Assembly: GCA_032622095.1 (NCBI GenBank)
Contig: CP136066.1
Span: 65,351,778 to 65,415,777 of the forward strand
Direction: 5' to 3'
Length of the DNA stretch: 64,000 nucleotides
DNA from: Siphonodentalium dalli
Lineage: Eukaryota > Mollusca > Scaphopoda > Gadilida > Siphonodentaliidae
The first letter of the stretch is position 1. Every line of letters starts with the position of its first letter. The position numbers were made by a program, and so were the translations under genes. Below are positions 47,025-57,992 of the stretch, in pieces. The notes beneath the pieces are model-generated. The model ran no database searches, had not been told where the DNA came from, and saw only the letters and a list, made by a program, of their open reading frames with translations.

Positions 47025-47492
47025 TTAACCCTTTCAGTGCCAGGTCCGATTTGTGTATCAACCCATATACCCTGTGCCAATGCATTCTCTTATATATGCG
47101 AGTATATATAAGAGAATGCATTGACCTAACAATTGTTCATCATTTGTTATTATTTTTTACAATTCTTTACAATTTGAGTAATTATTTCATATATTCTTTA
47201 ACAGACTTATTTTGTAGGTATAGTGCCAGGGAATCTCACGTTTTTCATGGGCATCAAAATTATTACTATGAATACTTGGTGATAGTTTTGAGTTATAACA
47301 TGCCCCTAAGGTTTATCCAGTTTGTTTTTAAATTCGCTATAGCATGCTTAAGCATACCCCAAAAAATTTCAACCAAAAAAAATAAATGTATATATATAAA
47401 AAATATATTCTATTTAAAAAACATTTTAGGGCCGATTTTACAGACCGTAAATTAGGGCCGATGAGATCGGCCCCTGGCACTGAAAGGGTTAA
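47025..47492. mobile_element. TTAA-flanked MITE, CCCTTTCAGTGCCAG subfamily
   Basis: TTAA lies at 47025-47028 and 47489-47492, with termini CCCTTTCAGTGCCAGG and CCTGGCACTGAAAGGG. The core arms TGCATTCTCTTATATATGCG and TATATAAGAGAATGCATTG are adjacent with almost no loop. The terminal sequence differs from the CCCTTTACCCAACA subfamily, while the core is the same. A truncated relative in opposite orientation is at 54518-54820. Confidence 0.85.
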
Positions 47493-47654
47493 TGAAGAGT
47501 TACTAATAATGAAAATAAGAATATAGTCCATTTTATTTTGTCATGTACATGTTGGTGATATAGTCCTTTTAAAGACTTTTGTTATTTCGCTTTGATCCAA
47601 TTCGAAAGCATTGAGTCCATTTCAAAAGTCCCATCATTATGAAGTGAGTCATCA

Positions 47655-49190
47655 TTAACCATCTATCACCACATGCATGTCCACTACCAAGCCGTCAGAC
47701 ATTCACGCAAATGGCAAACATAAATTTCAGCAGTCGTATTCACCAGGTTTGACTATACTATTATCTAGGTGGATATCACCGGTCGAGACTCTATAGCCAT
47801 TAAGTGTTCGTCGCTTGCATCTTCGTCGAATGCTCAGTTATTCAGTCGGGGCGGTTTGGTCGCATCCGTGATTACCACGAATAGTTAGGACCACAGATAC
47901 ACCGGTCGCTATACATCTACCATATAAACACCATGGTTTATAAAATAGTACATTCTGGTCAATACCATGCACGCCTCATCTGAAAATCACACCTTGAAAA
48001 GTACGCTTATAAACAGGTGAGAACAAAATACACCTCAATCTGTTGTCAAATCTGTTCCGCCAAATGACAGTATAATATTGTCCATGGTTTATACTGGTCG
48101 AGACTCAACAGCCAGGTATATGTGGTCGTTGCTCGCATTGATATTGAAAGCTCAGATTATCTTAACCAGCCAATGTGATTTGATCATCCGGTGAGCATGC
48201 GTCTCGCTCTCACGACTCCGGAGGGCAACTACCAGGGTTAGCGCTGCCACTTGCCAAATTTAACAATGGCAAACATAATTCACATTTGGCAAAAAATAGT
48301 TTCATTTGGCAAAAGTTTTGGCAAGTCACTTTTTAATTCCTCAAGAAAGTTGAAAAATATTGGTCAGTCAATACCATTCATTTCAGGAAACTCTTACAAC
48401 ATAATTAGTGGTGTTTTATAAGGTTTAGGAAAAGTTAACACCTCTATTAAGATGCAGTTAATCTCATAGCATTAGTACCAATGGTTGGAGTGATTACTAG
48501 TATTTAGTGTGGTGGTAGTGCCCTTCTGATGAAGCAACCCTTCTATACCATTGTATTGTTCGGTGATTGGCTTATTGTTGTATGATAAACCACAATAGAG
48601 ATGCGAGTATATCAGGGAGAGCAGTTGGCAAATGCTAAAATAATTTGGCAAAAAATATTTTCATTTGGCAAATTATTTGGCAAAAGTAAATTTTGGTCCA
48701 GCGCTGACCCTGACAACTACCATTGTTGCCACAATTTCACCAAATAAACACTACAAATAGTCCATTATAGTGAACACCATGTTTGCTTCATCTGAAACAC
48801 TGAAACACTCGACATGTACATGTGCACGTAATACTTATCAATGGACGAGAAACTAATCTACATGCACCTAAACAAATGTCAACATGTCGTCAAATCGGAA
48901 ATTCAGCAGTCTGTTTCGCGAGATGAAAGTATGATGTATGGTCCAAACGGTTCATTATTGTCGAAACCAAAATGTGAGGTATTCGTATTGAAAGCTCAGA
49001 TTGTCTAATCCAGCCAATGCGATTTGATCATTTCGGCGTGCTTGAGTGTCGCCATCACGACCAGCAAGGACCACAAATACAAATACCCCGGTCGCCATAC
49101 TTCTACTAAATAAACCCCATGGTTAACAGTCCCACCCTGATGCATATCACTGCCGCTGTTTACTTGCTTCGGTAAGCATGAACTTGTATC
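47655..49190 (+). repeat. Tandem repeat of about 310-390 bp, about three units, interrupted by a hAT-like element
   Basis: Diagnostic segments recur: GGTCGAGACTC at 47779 and 48091 (decayed near 48957), GAAAGCTCAGATT at 48147 and 48990, CCAATG(T/C)GATTTGATCAT at 48169 and 49013, and GGTCGCTATACATCTAC (near 47904) against GGTCGCCATACTTCTAC (near 49090). The units are diverged, so the array is old. The third unit is split by 48233-48712. Confidence 0.65.
48233..48712. mobile_element. hAT-like non-autonomous element (480 bp)
   Basis: The termini CAGGGTTAGCGCTG and CAGCGCTGACCCTG are inverted repeats starting CAGGG, as in many hAT elements. It is flanked by GCAACTAC (48225-48232) and ACAACTAC (48713-48720), an 8-bp duplication matching at seven positions, the hAT hallmark. 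Internally the word TTTGGCAAA recurs many times near both ends, as subterminal repeats. It has no coding capacity. It inserted into an older tandem repeat. Confidence 0.85.
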
Positions 49191-49199
49191 CATCGGAAT

Positions 49200-50247
49200 G
49201 ATACATTGAGATCAAACTCAGATCAAACTTGAAAATAAGTTCCAATTTTCGCACAATGTCGGAGTTCGTACCCGCACCATCTTCAGCTAGCACATACTGC
49301 GATGATCTTATATATGATATATTTATTGACAGATTCGACCACTCGAAGCCGAGGTAAAATCACTTACATAAATAAAGTAAACTAAAATAATATGTGATTA
49401 TATAGTCACATTAATTTTCAATGTGTGGTGATTCACACTGTTTATAAACTAAGAGTTGGACAAAGTTGCGGTTGATATTACAAGGTTTTGGGTTCATAAT
49501 CTACCAAGGTGAGTAATAGTTTCTGTTGGTCAGCCAATAGTATTAAAGGTCTGATTGTTGTCGTTTATTTTTGCAAAGAAACATTCTCTTAGATTTGTAT
49601 AAATCTGGCAGCGCATAATGAAGTGTTCTTCTGTTTGTACCCCCTGCTGTCAGACATTCGCACTATTTAGCACCGCGTATAATAGCGTTCAGAAAGGTCA
49701 GTATGAATAGATGGACATTTACCTTCATGGATCGAGGCCTTATCAGTAAATCTTCCTGATTATAACCCAATTATTCCATACACCAAGACCTCCATTAGTC
49801 ATAAGTCGGCGAGTGCATGCTGGTCTATATGGTCTATTACATGAGCCTAATTTGGGGCTGGTTTGATTGTGAGGAATCATTTATCCTGGTGCCGATCAGT
49901 ACCCGTCGGTGTATAATATCGTATAGGTCCGTAATGAGCTATTTGGAGATCGGTATAGATCCGTGTATAATATCGTGTTGGCTGCATGGTAATTATGCCA
50001 TTTATACGACACATATAGTATAATACTAACACGATACTAATTATGTTATTCTGTTCTGCCATAGACCAGCAATATGAAAGGTTGTCTACACGTATACTGA
50101 ACTGACTGGTGAACATGCTATGTGCTGAATTATGTCTGTTCGCTACCAATAGAACACATCATAAAAATACACGCACATTTTGGATTCGTGTGTTGCAAAA
50201 CTTGGTGTTGGCAGAATGTTGTGCAATAAAATAAACCGGGTATCAAA
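49200..50247. other. Unannotated stretch
   Basis: No gene or element was recognised. An imperfect direct repeat around GTATAGATCCGTGTATAATA and TCGGTGTATAATATCGTATA lies at 49905-49980. Confidence 0.3.
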
Positions 50248-50585
50248 TTAACCCTTCCATGACTGGAGCTTCCTCAAATTTGGCGAAAACTCTGTGCCAA
50301 TGCATTCACTTATACATGCGAGCCTCGTAATATATTTATTTCAAGCATTGTCATGACTGAACACGATACTCCACCTTAACCCTTTCATGACGGGAGCTGC
50401 GCTGGTGTAGAATTTCTTAAAGACCATGTGCCAGTGCATTATCTTATATATGCGAGTCTCCATGCATGGCCAATGCATTCTCTGTTATATGCGTGGTGCC
50501 CTATGGGCGACTAGCATACTTAAGAGAATGCATTGGCACAGGGTATTCTCAAAATTTCAAGAAGCTCCAGTCATGTAAGGGTTAA
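50248..50585. mobile_element. Composite TTAA MITE: full element (50376-50585) beside a partial one
   Basis: TTAA occurs at 50248-50251, 50376-50379 and 50582-50585. The inner element starts CCCTTTCATGACGGGAGCTG and ends AGAAGCTCCAGTCATGTAAG followed by GGTTAA. The outer left part begins CCCTTCCATGACTGGAGCTT and carries one core arm before unrelated sequence. The two termini types (GACGGGAGCTGC and GACTGGAGCTTCC) are the two different ends of one asymmetric subfamily, so the outer piece is a second copy in the opposite orientation. Confidence 0.75.
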
Positions 50586-51136
50586 CATTACAGTATTTTG
50601 AACCATATCTGACAAAGATGTCCCTGTTGCTAAAAATGGAATTTCCGCCGGAGAATATGCAGAATGTTGTAATCTCCTTCAAATCACGGTTTCTGCCCTT
50701 GCAGTTGCGAACTCACACTCACCCAAGTTGCGGCTTTGTAGAGAAGCCTGCGAGGAAAAAAAACGTTTATTTGCAAATCTTTTAAGGTATCAGCAAGTCA
50801 TATTATTCCAGACAAACGGTCGTTTGGCTTGGAAGTGTGTCGAAGGTGGGGATTTATGGCTTTGGATACAAACAGAAGAACGTGCAAGTCACTCAACAAG
50901 GTTAATCCCACATTATTTAGGATACTAGTGTATCGTTGAGTTGTTATTTGTAGTCCTGCGGATGACATCCGAGAATAATTAATAGCATGGATAACCATAT
51001 ATACGAGAGATAAATGCCATTATTTCCTATCCCGTCAAAAATATAAGCCTCCCGAAAATCCTATATGTATTCCTATAATGTGTGTTTTTAAGAAGGTGTC
51101 CTATTTTATATAAGCGAAATATCCGAAATATTTATG

Positions 51137-51182
<46 letters not shown>

Positions 51183-51570
51183 TATACTAATTGTTAAGTT
51201 TATCGTCTGTTTTGATGTAATCTAATTCAATTACATATGTATTACATATACTCATGCATATTCGTAAGTATAACATGATCAATGATGAACTTTATATTCG
51301 AATTTTTGTACAGATTGTGTACATACGATTTGCATGTGTCAGTGTTGTATGTGACTTTGCAATAGATAAATAAACAAATCGCACCAAGCCGCCACACCAT
51401 ATATTAAACTATTCAACACTTGTTTCCAGCTCATATTATGATCCAGACATTCGTGTATGGGCATATCTATTTGAATTTTCTGAAATAGATGTTAAGTGAT
51501 GTAATTAAAAAATCATTTTTGTTGCATTCCAATGAGTATGCATGCACATTTGTCGGACATTTTGTGTATG
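50586..51570. other. Unannotated stretch with a (TA)n tract
   Basis: (TA)n runs from 51141 to 51177. No coding exon was supported, although a pyrimidine-rich TTTCTGCCCTTGCAG ends at 50705 and could be a chance acceptor. The frame at 50728-50928 has no recognised motif. Confidence 0.3.
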
Positions 51571-51576
51571 GAACTA

Positions 51577-52435
51577 CACTCTAAGAAAACATCTCCAAAT
51601 TTGGTTCCCCGGAAAACCAAGTACCAACATAGAACCAAATAGTTTTGTTCCACCATCTGGAACCAATATCCTAAGTTTGGTTCTTCAAAGAACCCACCGA
51701 ATTCAATCGGTTTGTGAGAACACATCCTAGCCGAAATGTCCTAGTCTAAAATTTAACAATATGTGCACCCACTGTGGGGTTAAGAGATATTGGGAAGAAT
51801 AAATAAAGCGGGATCCCTTTGAAATATCAATGCACACATGCCTTCAGACTGCTACGAGTCAAATGCATAGACTCTGATCCTTTCAATGCTGGTGGGTGTA
51901 ACTCTATTGCTCATATCACATGCAGGGTGGGAAGTATGGAACAGTAACTTTCTTATAATATAATTCGAGATCTCCTTCAGACATCAGAACATATTCCGAT
52001 CTTCGGGGTCTGTTCGGTGAACCAACATCGTGTGATATCAATTTAAAACGGTATAACGCATTTACGAACTAATAGAATATTCAGACACAAAGCCACCTCA
52101 AGGAATTTAAAGAACCAAATAGGGAACCCAACGAACTATTTGGTTCCATGTTCTGGTTCTATACGGGGAACCAGATAGAGAACCAAAGCAGGTCACATTG
52201 GTTCTCCCCTCAGGAAAAAAAATTAGAACAAATTTGGTTGCATGGGTAATTAATTTTGTTCTTTATTTTGGTTCTTGGAGCAACCAAAACATGTTTGGTC
52301 CTTCGTTTGGTTCTGTATTTTGGTTCTTCGCGACGAACCAAAACATGATTGTTTGGTTCTTCGTTTGGTTCCCCTACTGGGACAAACCTGGGGTCCAGTT
52401 TTTGGTTCCCAGGAGAACCAACGTTTCGCTGTGTG
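51577..52435. mobile_element. GGTTC/GAACC motif-dense TIR element
   Basis: Flanked by TA (51575-51576 and 52436-52437). The termini TACACTCTAAGAAAACAT and, reverse-complemented, TACACACAGCGAAACGTT are imperfect inverted repeats. The outer parts (51590-51720 and 52110-52430) consist largely of GGTTC and GAACC words in both orientations, such as TTGGTTCTTCG and AGAACCAAA, which make many short palindromes. The centre (51725-52075) is unrelated AT-rich sequence. The frame at 52198-52569 is a by-product of the repeats. Confidence 0.65.
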
Positions 52436-52519
52436 TAGACAAGTTAGGGCACACAAGCGATGTCACATTTCAACCATCAAATGTCATTTATATACACATT
52501 TATATATACACGGCGTATA

Positions 52520-52781
52520 TTAACCCTTCCATTACCAGAGCTTCCTGCAATTTTGCGAAAACCCTGTGACAATGTATGATCTTATATATGCGAGTGGGGA
52601 GCCTTGTATATTTAATAGAAAATATTGGCCAAACAATATTTCTCTTGACCTTGTAAGCCAGTGCATTCTCTTATATACATGTATGGGAATATCTCTATGG
52701 GAGACTCGCATATATAATATAATGCAGTGGCACCAGATATTTTATGCTGCACTAGTGCCGATCCCGCCATGAAAGGGCTAA
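52520..52781. mobile_element. TTAA MITE, GACGGGAGCTGC/GACTGGAGCTTCC subfamily
   Basis: Left TTAA 52520-52523 with CCCTTCCATTACCAGAGCTT. Then TTTTGCGAAAACCCTGTGAC, core arms, GCTGCACTAGTGCCGATCCC and a right end GCCATGAAAGGGCTAA, in which TTAA has mutated to CTAA at 52778-52781. Confidence 0.75.
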
Positions 52782-53050
52782 TGAATGTATGAGTGCAGAT
52801 GTGTCACAATGAAGAGATTCGTTGGTAGTGCTACATACAGTCATTCCACCGTCACGATAGAGTTGATGTCGTTATGTGTTGGTGCAGATGTTAATGCTGC
52901 ATTAGCGCAGATCCCGCCATGAAATTGTTAATGTATGTATGAGTGCAGATATGTATGTCACAATAAAGACAATCGTTGGAGAGTGCTACATACAGCCATT
53001 GCAGCATCACAACATAGAACTGACATCGTTATGTGCTGATGCAGCTGTTG
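52742..53050 (+). repeat. 150-bp tandem duplication that includes a MITE end
   Basis: ATGCTGCACTAGTGCCGATC ... GCTACATACAGTCATTCCAC (from 52743) is repeated as ATGCTGCATTAGCGCAGATC ... GCTACATACAGCCATTGCAG (from 52892). The unit spans the right end of the MITE at 52520-52781 plus about 110 bp of flank. It therefore arose by local duplication after the insertion. Confidence 0.7.
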
Positions 53051-54517
53051 CAGAAAGGTGACGCAAAATCCCAGAACAAACCATAGAGTTAATCCTCAAC
53101 TATAGATAGCTTACCGTTATTCAGCTTAATTTGCATCATCGGGCATAAGACTTTCCCACGCGTGCCGAAAGGCGGGAATTAGGTAAGAAATTGATCCAAG
53201 CTATTTAGCCTCTGAAGAATGTGGAATGTTATATATGCTAACAGGCCAGACCCAAGTCAGGTTTCGGTATGCCAAGCTCCATCATGAAATAGCCCGATGA
53301 TGAAGTGAAACCAGACCAACCTGTGTGTGTCGTGGGAATCGGTGTACGCTAGAGGCTACCCAAGTAAAAGTTGGGTCTGGCTTTAATGGGTCACGTGGAA
53401 GACAACCGATGGAATAAGAAAGTATCACCCTTGTTGGCCACCGACCTTCGGTGGGTATATTGGTGTATACCATAGTCTTTAGCCCACTGCAACCAGCACA
53501 TGAACCGAATTGAGTTTCATATATATATAGATGAATCGCCAGACGCGCTTTTTTCATAAATAATTTAGGTACCAAGAACTACTAGAATCAGTACTAATTT
53601 CACACCACAACCCAATCACCAAATAGTTTATAAGAGGAGGTTTCATATCATATTAATTTGAGTTATACTTTTAATTGCATGATGTTACATCATTCACCTA
53701 CGTATATACGTATCACAATGAAGAATGAAGCAGCAACATATATGTCAGCCCAAATGGAAACACATGTTGGTATGCGGGATGGTCCACTCAAGCAAAGAAC
53801 AATCAACTATATGCCACATGATTTGAGTGCACTGGATTTGAGATGTCTGGTTAGCTGGGGATTAGGACCCATGACCAAAACTGATCTCAACCCAATATGT
53901 TATTTATTTATCAGTAGGCATGACATGAACATTCTCAAATAGAACAGTATTTATGGGCAGTTGTCTTTCTAAATGACAATAGTTATGAAATATCTTGAAT
54001 AAAAAACAATTATGTTTCCTCTCATGATCTTCATATATTATGGTTATATAGACTGAACACATTCCTATTTGACATACGTTCTTAACGAAATAAAAAGTAT
54101 AGTAAATGGGGTTATAATTTACAAAGAGTTGCTGGTTATTAGTTGTTGTGTCACTCTAATTACTTGCAAGAACTTTCAAAAATAAATTCCAGACAGATTT
54201 TGAGAAAATACATTTTGAAATATACGGAAATATTGGCAAAACGTTCGTCTGACACTTAATGTGTTTCATAATATTCAGGTTAAATAAATCGCCCCCATCG
54301 CATTCCGATTCTCAAAATAGCTTGGTAAAATCTAATATATAGACAAGCACATCTCAAACGATTCATCGAAGTCATACATCTATCGCCCCAGGAAGAAAGG
54401 TCCGTTTCTTTGAAACACGAAAGAGCGTTCTGTCGTGTTATTTCTTGATATGGTAAACACTAAGATCGTTCGTATCAACCAACATGTGATGACCTTTTTT
54501 GTTTTAGATTTTTTGGG
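53051..54517. other. Unannotated stretch
   Basis: 53225-53575 is somewhat GC-richer and carries a 97-codon minus frame without recognised motifs. A fragment near 54421 (AAAGAGCGTTCTG, TTGATATGGTAAACACTAAG) matches the AAGAGCG part of the ACGGGCGGCG element family. No gene call is made. Confidence 0.3.
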
Positions 54518-54820
54518 TTAAATATTTTTTGGGTATGCTTAAGCATACTATAGCAAATTTAAAAACAAACTGGATAAAACCTTAGGGACATGTTATAACT
54601 CAAAACTATCACCAAGTATTCATAGTAATAAGTTTGATGCCCATGAAAAACGTAAGATTCCCTGGCACTAAATCTACAAAATAAGTCTGTTAAAGAATAT
54701 AAGAAAAAATTATTAAAATTGTAAAAAAATTGTAAAAAATAATAACAAATGATGAAAAATTGTTAGGCCAATGCATTCTCTTATATATACAAAAATCGGA
54801 CCTGGCACTGAAAGGGTTAA
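54518..54820 (-). mobile_element. TTAA MITE, CCCTTTCAGTGCCAG subfamily, truncated, inverted
   Basis: Ends GACCTGGCACTGAAAGGG followed by TTAA at 54817-54820. Internal segments (GGTATGCTTAAGCATAC, CATGTTATAACTCAAAACTA, GCCAATGCATTCTCTTATAT) match 47025-47492 reverse-complemented. The other terminus is missing, with a TTAA at 54518-54521 that may be coincidental. Only one core arm remains. Confidence 0.75.
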
Positions 54821-56190
54821 AACCTAAAAAAAAATGTGATGACCTTGGTGATCAAGTTCAAAACATCTGGATCCAAATATCTCGTAAAAAGGCGATTATA
54901 CATACAATATATATCTTCTAACATACATTTGAAGATGTTTTTGTCAGTTATGAACTAAGTTTTCTGTGACAATTAAATTGTGACCACATAATATATCAAA
55001 TACTACTTAGAATATAAATACCAGCTTTCATGGGTGACATGATGTTCCCCATGCATGCAGCGGACAACAATGTTTTGGACTGAAGACCGTGTGTGTCCGA
55101 AATGTTCATTTATGTCCATTTAGCCAAAATACGATTTGCGGTGTTTAAAGGGTACCCCCCCCCCCCCCACCAATTGAACGCGCCTAGCATCTGTCTGAAA
55201 TATCGAGAGTGTGGTGACGGCAAGTAATGGACATACAAGCTTTGCATGGAACGCTTTGAGAACATTGTGTACAATTTATCGTTTTGATATCATTCCCACT
55301 TTTCTGGAGATATTTCCCACTTTTCTCCAGTGTGTTATATATACCATGCATGTGGCTTGTTTCCAAAACCAGTTGATCTGAGACATGAAACTAACAAGCT
55401 CATAGTAACTTGAGGATCATATGATTATATTGATCTCTGGTACAAATCCTGTTGAAACACGTGCGCGGAAATGGCGGATACTCCCGGGTGGTTCCCGGGG
55501 ATCGACTGTCTCACCGAGAATACACGAATACCACAGAGACCATGATACGTCAAAACACAGACGAGCACTGGCGCATAGAACAAGGTTGGATTAGTGTAGC
55601 TACAGTCATGACCGAAAAGAAGACACGGGGGTTACGGGATGGTCAACCAGTGTCCATGTGATAAGCTGGAAGAGCATATCACGAATATGGTGGACTTTTT
55701 TTTTTCATTTTGCGAGTTATTGAACCTAAAACTACTACTTTCATCAGTGGATACATAACTCAAGTTTGTACAATTTTGGTTTCAACCTTATCATGTTAGT
55801 GTTATTTTGAGGATAGTTTTGGCAGCGCCGGTACCACCGAATACAATCCCTTCCACGTGGGGCTTTCGTAGGAAGCACGAGATTAGTTCTGATATCGAAA
55901 AACACAACACGAGATACGCCTTCCGTGTCCTAATCCGAGAAAGTATCATTTAAGTAACCGAACACTTGTTTTCAGAAAGTAGTTTACAAGCAAAACAGAA
56001 CAAATCCACGGGGATTAGGAACTCTCCGAATTGGTAATATCTGATATACCACCGGAATTTATTGGCTTACACACGAGCCTATCTAACGGAATTATAGATG
56101 TCTCTAGAATTATGTCTTTTCGGAGAAGGTTTGCACGTGCGATAGTATTGGCCATATTCATGAGAACATTTATATAGCTTGTTATAACAA
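54821..56190. other. Unannotated stretch with a poly-C run
   Basis: A run of 14 C lies at 55155-55168. The region 55440-55665 is GC-richer and holds a 69-codon frame without recognised motif. No element borders were seen. Confidence 0.3.
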
Positions 56191-56194
56191 ATCT

Positions 56195-56440
56195 GCACAA
56201 CTAAAGGCCAGGTGGGCATCACATCAGATCATTCTCCACGAAAGTTATATTTATTACACGAGCTTTGAAAATTATACATTCTGACATTTGTATGCAACGT
56301 GTTCTATTATATATGATGCTGAATCTCGGTTTTACTGGGTGATAGGGTATGGCGATATAACAGGGGTTAGCATATTCGAATACTTCGTTGTATATGTAGT
56401 TGACTACATATCTAAATTTGATTCAGAAAATATACATATA
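56195..56440 (+). repeat. Dispersed repeat T, uninterrupted copy
   Basis: CACAACTAAAGGCCAGGTGG, ATTATACATTCTGACATTTG, GCTGAATCTCGGTTTTACTG, then GGTATGGCGATATAACAGGG and GTTGACTACATATCTAAATT. The second copy at 57368-57840 has the same order but carries a MITE between the GTACTGGGTGTGATTG and ATATGGCGATATAAACGG segments, so this copy shows the empty site. Confidence 0.75.
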
Positions 56441-56572
56441 GAACTATACCATACCATAAACAGTTGGTTGCACCTTTGTGACCGACAGTACGAGCGGGCT
56501 AAAAACCACGAATCTCTGGTGTGAGAAGTATAGATTGGACGAGAGACGGCGGGAGAAGTCCTTTGGTTGTTG

Positions 56573-56822
56573 TTAACCATTTCATGACGGGGGCTGCGCT
56601 GGTGCAGCATTAAATAATCTGGGCCAGTGCATTCTCTTACATATGCGAGTCTCCGACAGGGAGATATAAGACAATGCACTGGCTTACAAGGTCAATGTAA
56701 ATATTGTTAGGCCAATGCATTATCTTATATATGCGAGGCGCCCTATGAGCGACTCGCATATATAAGAGAATGCATTGGCACAGGGTTTTCGCAAAATTTC
56801 AGGAAGCTCCAGGAAGGGTTAA
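56573..56822. mobile_element. TTAA MITE, GACGGGAGCTGC/GACTGGAGCTTCC subfamily
   Basis: TTAA lies at 56573-56576 and 56819-56822. The left end is CCATTTCATGACGGGGGCTG and the right end TTCAGGAAGCTCCAGGAAGG followed by GTTAA. Two pairs of core arms are present, with the loop GAGGCGCCCTATGAGCGACT. It is a well-preserved copy of 250 bp. Confidence 0.8.
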
Positions 56823-56988
56823 AAGAAATTACACGATGATTCAAACCAGAGATGATCTCTTTCTTACCAGGAAGTTCTGTTATAGATTCCAGTATATAAA
56901 ACAATATATATAAATCGAGAACACATACACAGAGAAGATTCTATCCGTTAATATAAATTTTATTTAGAATTTCTTATGAATTCGTGAG

Positions 56989-57235
56989 ACAGTTTTAGAG
57001 GCTATTTTTATAACACGAAAACGTTCAAAGCGTACCAATAGCGTACCAATAGCGTACCAATAGCGTACCAAGAAGGAAAACTCTATTCTGTTAGCAGCGT
57101 TAATCACGAGAAATTGCAGATCAGATAAAATATTTGCCGTGAATATCGACCGAAATAAACCACATATTTATGTCCTATATATGCAAATAATATACACACC
57201 TTCAGTTGTATCTTTATCTTATTCACAAAATAGCT
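56989..57235 (+). repeat. Dispersed repeat R, single copy with 11-bp tandem units
   Basis: Matches 28920-29150 in order. Here the GCGTACCAATA unit is repeated three to four times (57030-57070), where the other copies have one GCGTACCA. Repeat T copy 2 follows, so R and T may be parts of one larger repeat. Confidence 0.65.
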
Positions 57236-57367
57236 ATGTGTGTATATAGTCTTTAAATCGGGATTTGTGGTTTCAGATGATTTGAATTGTCCGCATCATA
57301 TTGAGATCAGTTCTGCGATATATGTGATATCGTACTACCCTTGGACGAGGTGTGCATATGGTATATT

Positions 57368-57840
57368 AAAATCTATACAATTAAAGGACAGGTGGGCACA
57401 ACATAATAGCAGACCATTATCCATGAGAGCTATATTCATTATACGAGTTTCGAAGTTTATAGATTCTGAGATTCGTATGCAACATACTCTATAGATGCTG
57501 TTGAATCTCGGTTGTACTGGGTGTGATTGTACAGTAATGCACTAAATAATGGACTCCTTAACCACAGCAGAATTGTGGTTAACTTTTCAGGATTTAGTCG
57601 GAAATATGGCTTGTTGCCATTCATCGGAAAGCTCTCAGTGAGCCATATTTCTCAGTGAGCCATATTTCCGACTAAATCCTGAAAAGTTACCCATAATTCT
57701 GCTGTTGTTAAGGAGTCGATTGTTTAGGGCGTTACTGTATATATGGCGATATAAACGGGGATAGCATATTCGAATACTTCATTGGATATAGTTGACTACA
57801 TATCTAAGATTGAATAAGAAATATACATAATTATACACAT
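57368..57840 (+). repeat. Dispersed repeat T, copy interrupted by a MITE
   Basis: The two halves, about 57368-57531 and 57738-57840, align to the continuous copy at 56195-56440. The interruption is the 206-bp CAGTAATGC hairpin element. Other differences are point changes and a short indel near 57495. Confidence 0.75.
57532..57737. mobile_element. TA-flanked hairpin MITE, CAGTAATGCCC family, copy 2
   Basis: TA at 57530-57531 and 57738-57739. Termini CAGTAATGC and GCGTTACTG. The arms are the same as 18632-18844, but the centre is rearranged, with GTGAGCCATATTTC present twice. The empty site in 56195-56440 has a single TA at the matching point, which confirms a TA target duplication. Confidence 0.9.
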
Positions 57841-57992
57841 TTTATATATGTGGGGACAATACATTTTAATACCTCATTTTTATAACATAATGTTGTGTTC
57901 GTATCAAATACGGTCTGTGTATCATTATATGCAGACATATCTGTGTCTATTTTGACCACAGCAGCACACAACGAGCGTGTAATTACTCAGCA

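Noticed and set aside
50691-50928. Possible internal exon after TTTCTGCCCTTGCAG
   Set aside because: Frames following it are short or motif-free and no donor was found.
52198-52569. 123-codon open frame with Trp/Phe/Asn repeats
   Set aside because: It is a translation of the GGTTC/GAACC words of the element at 51577-52435.
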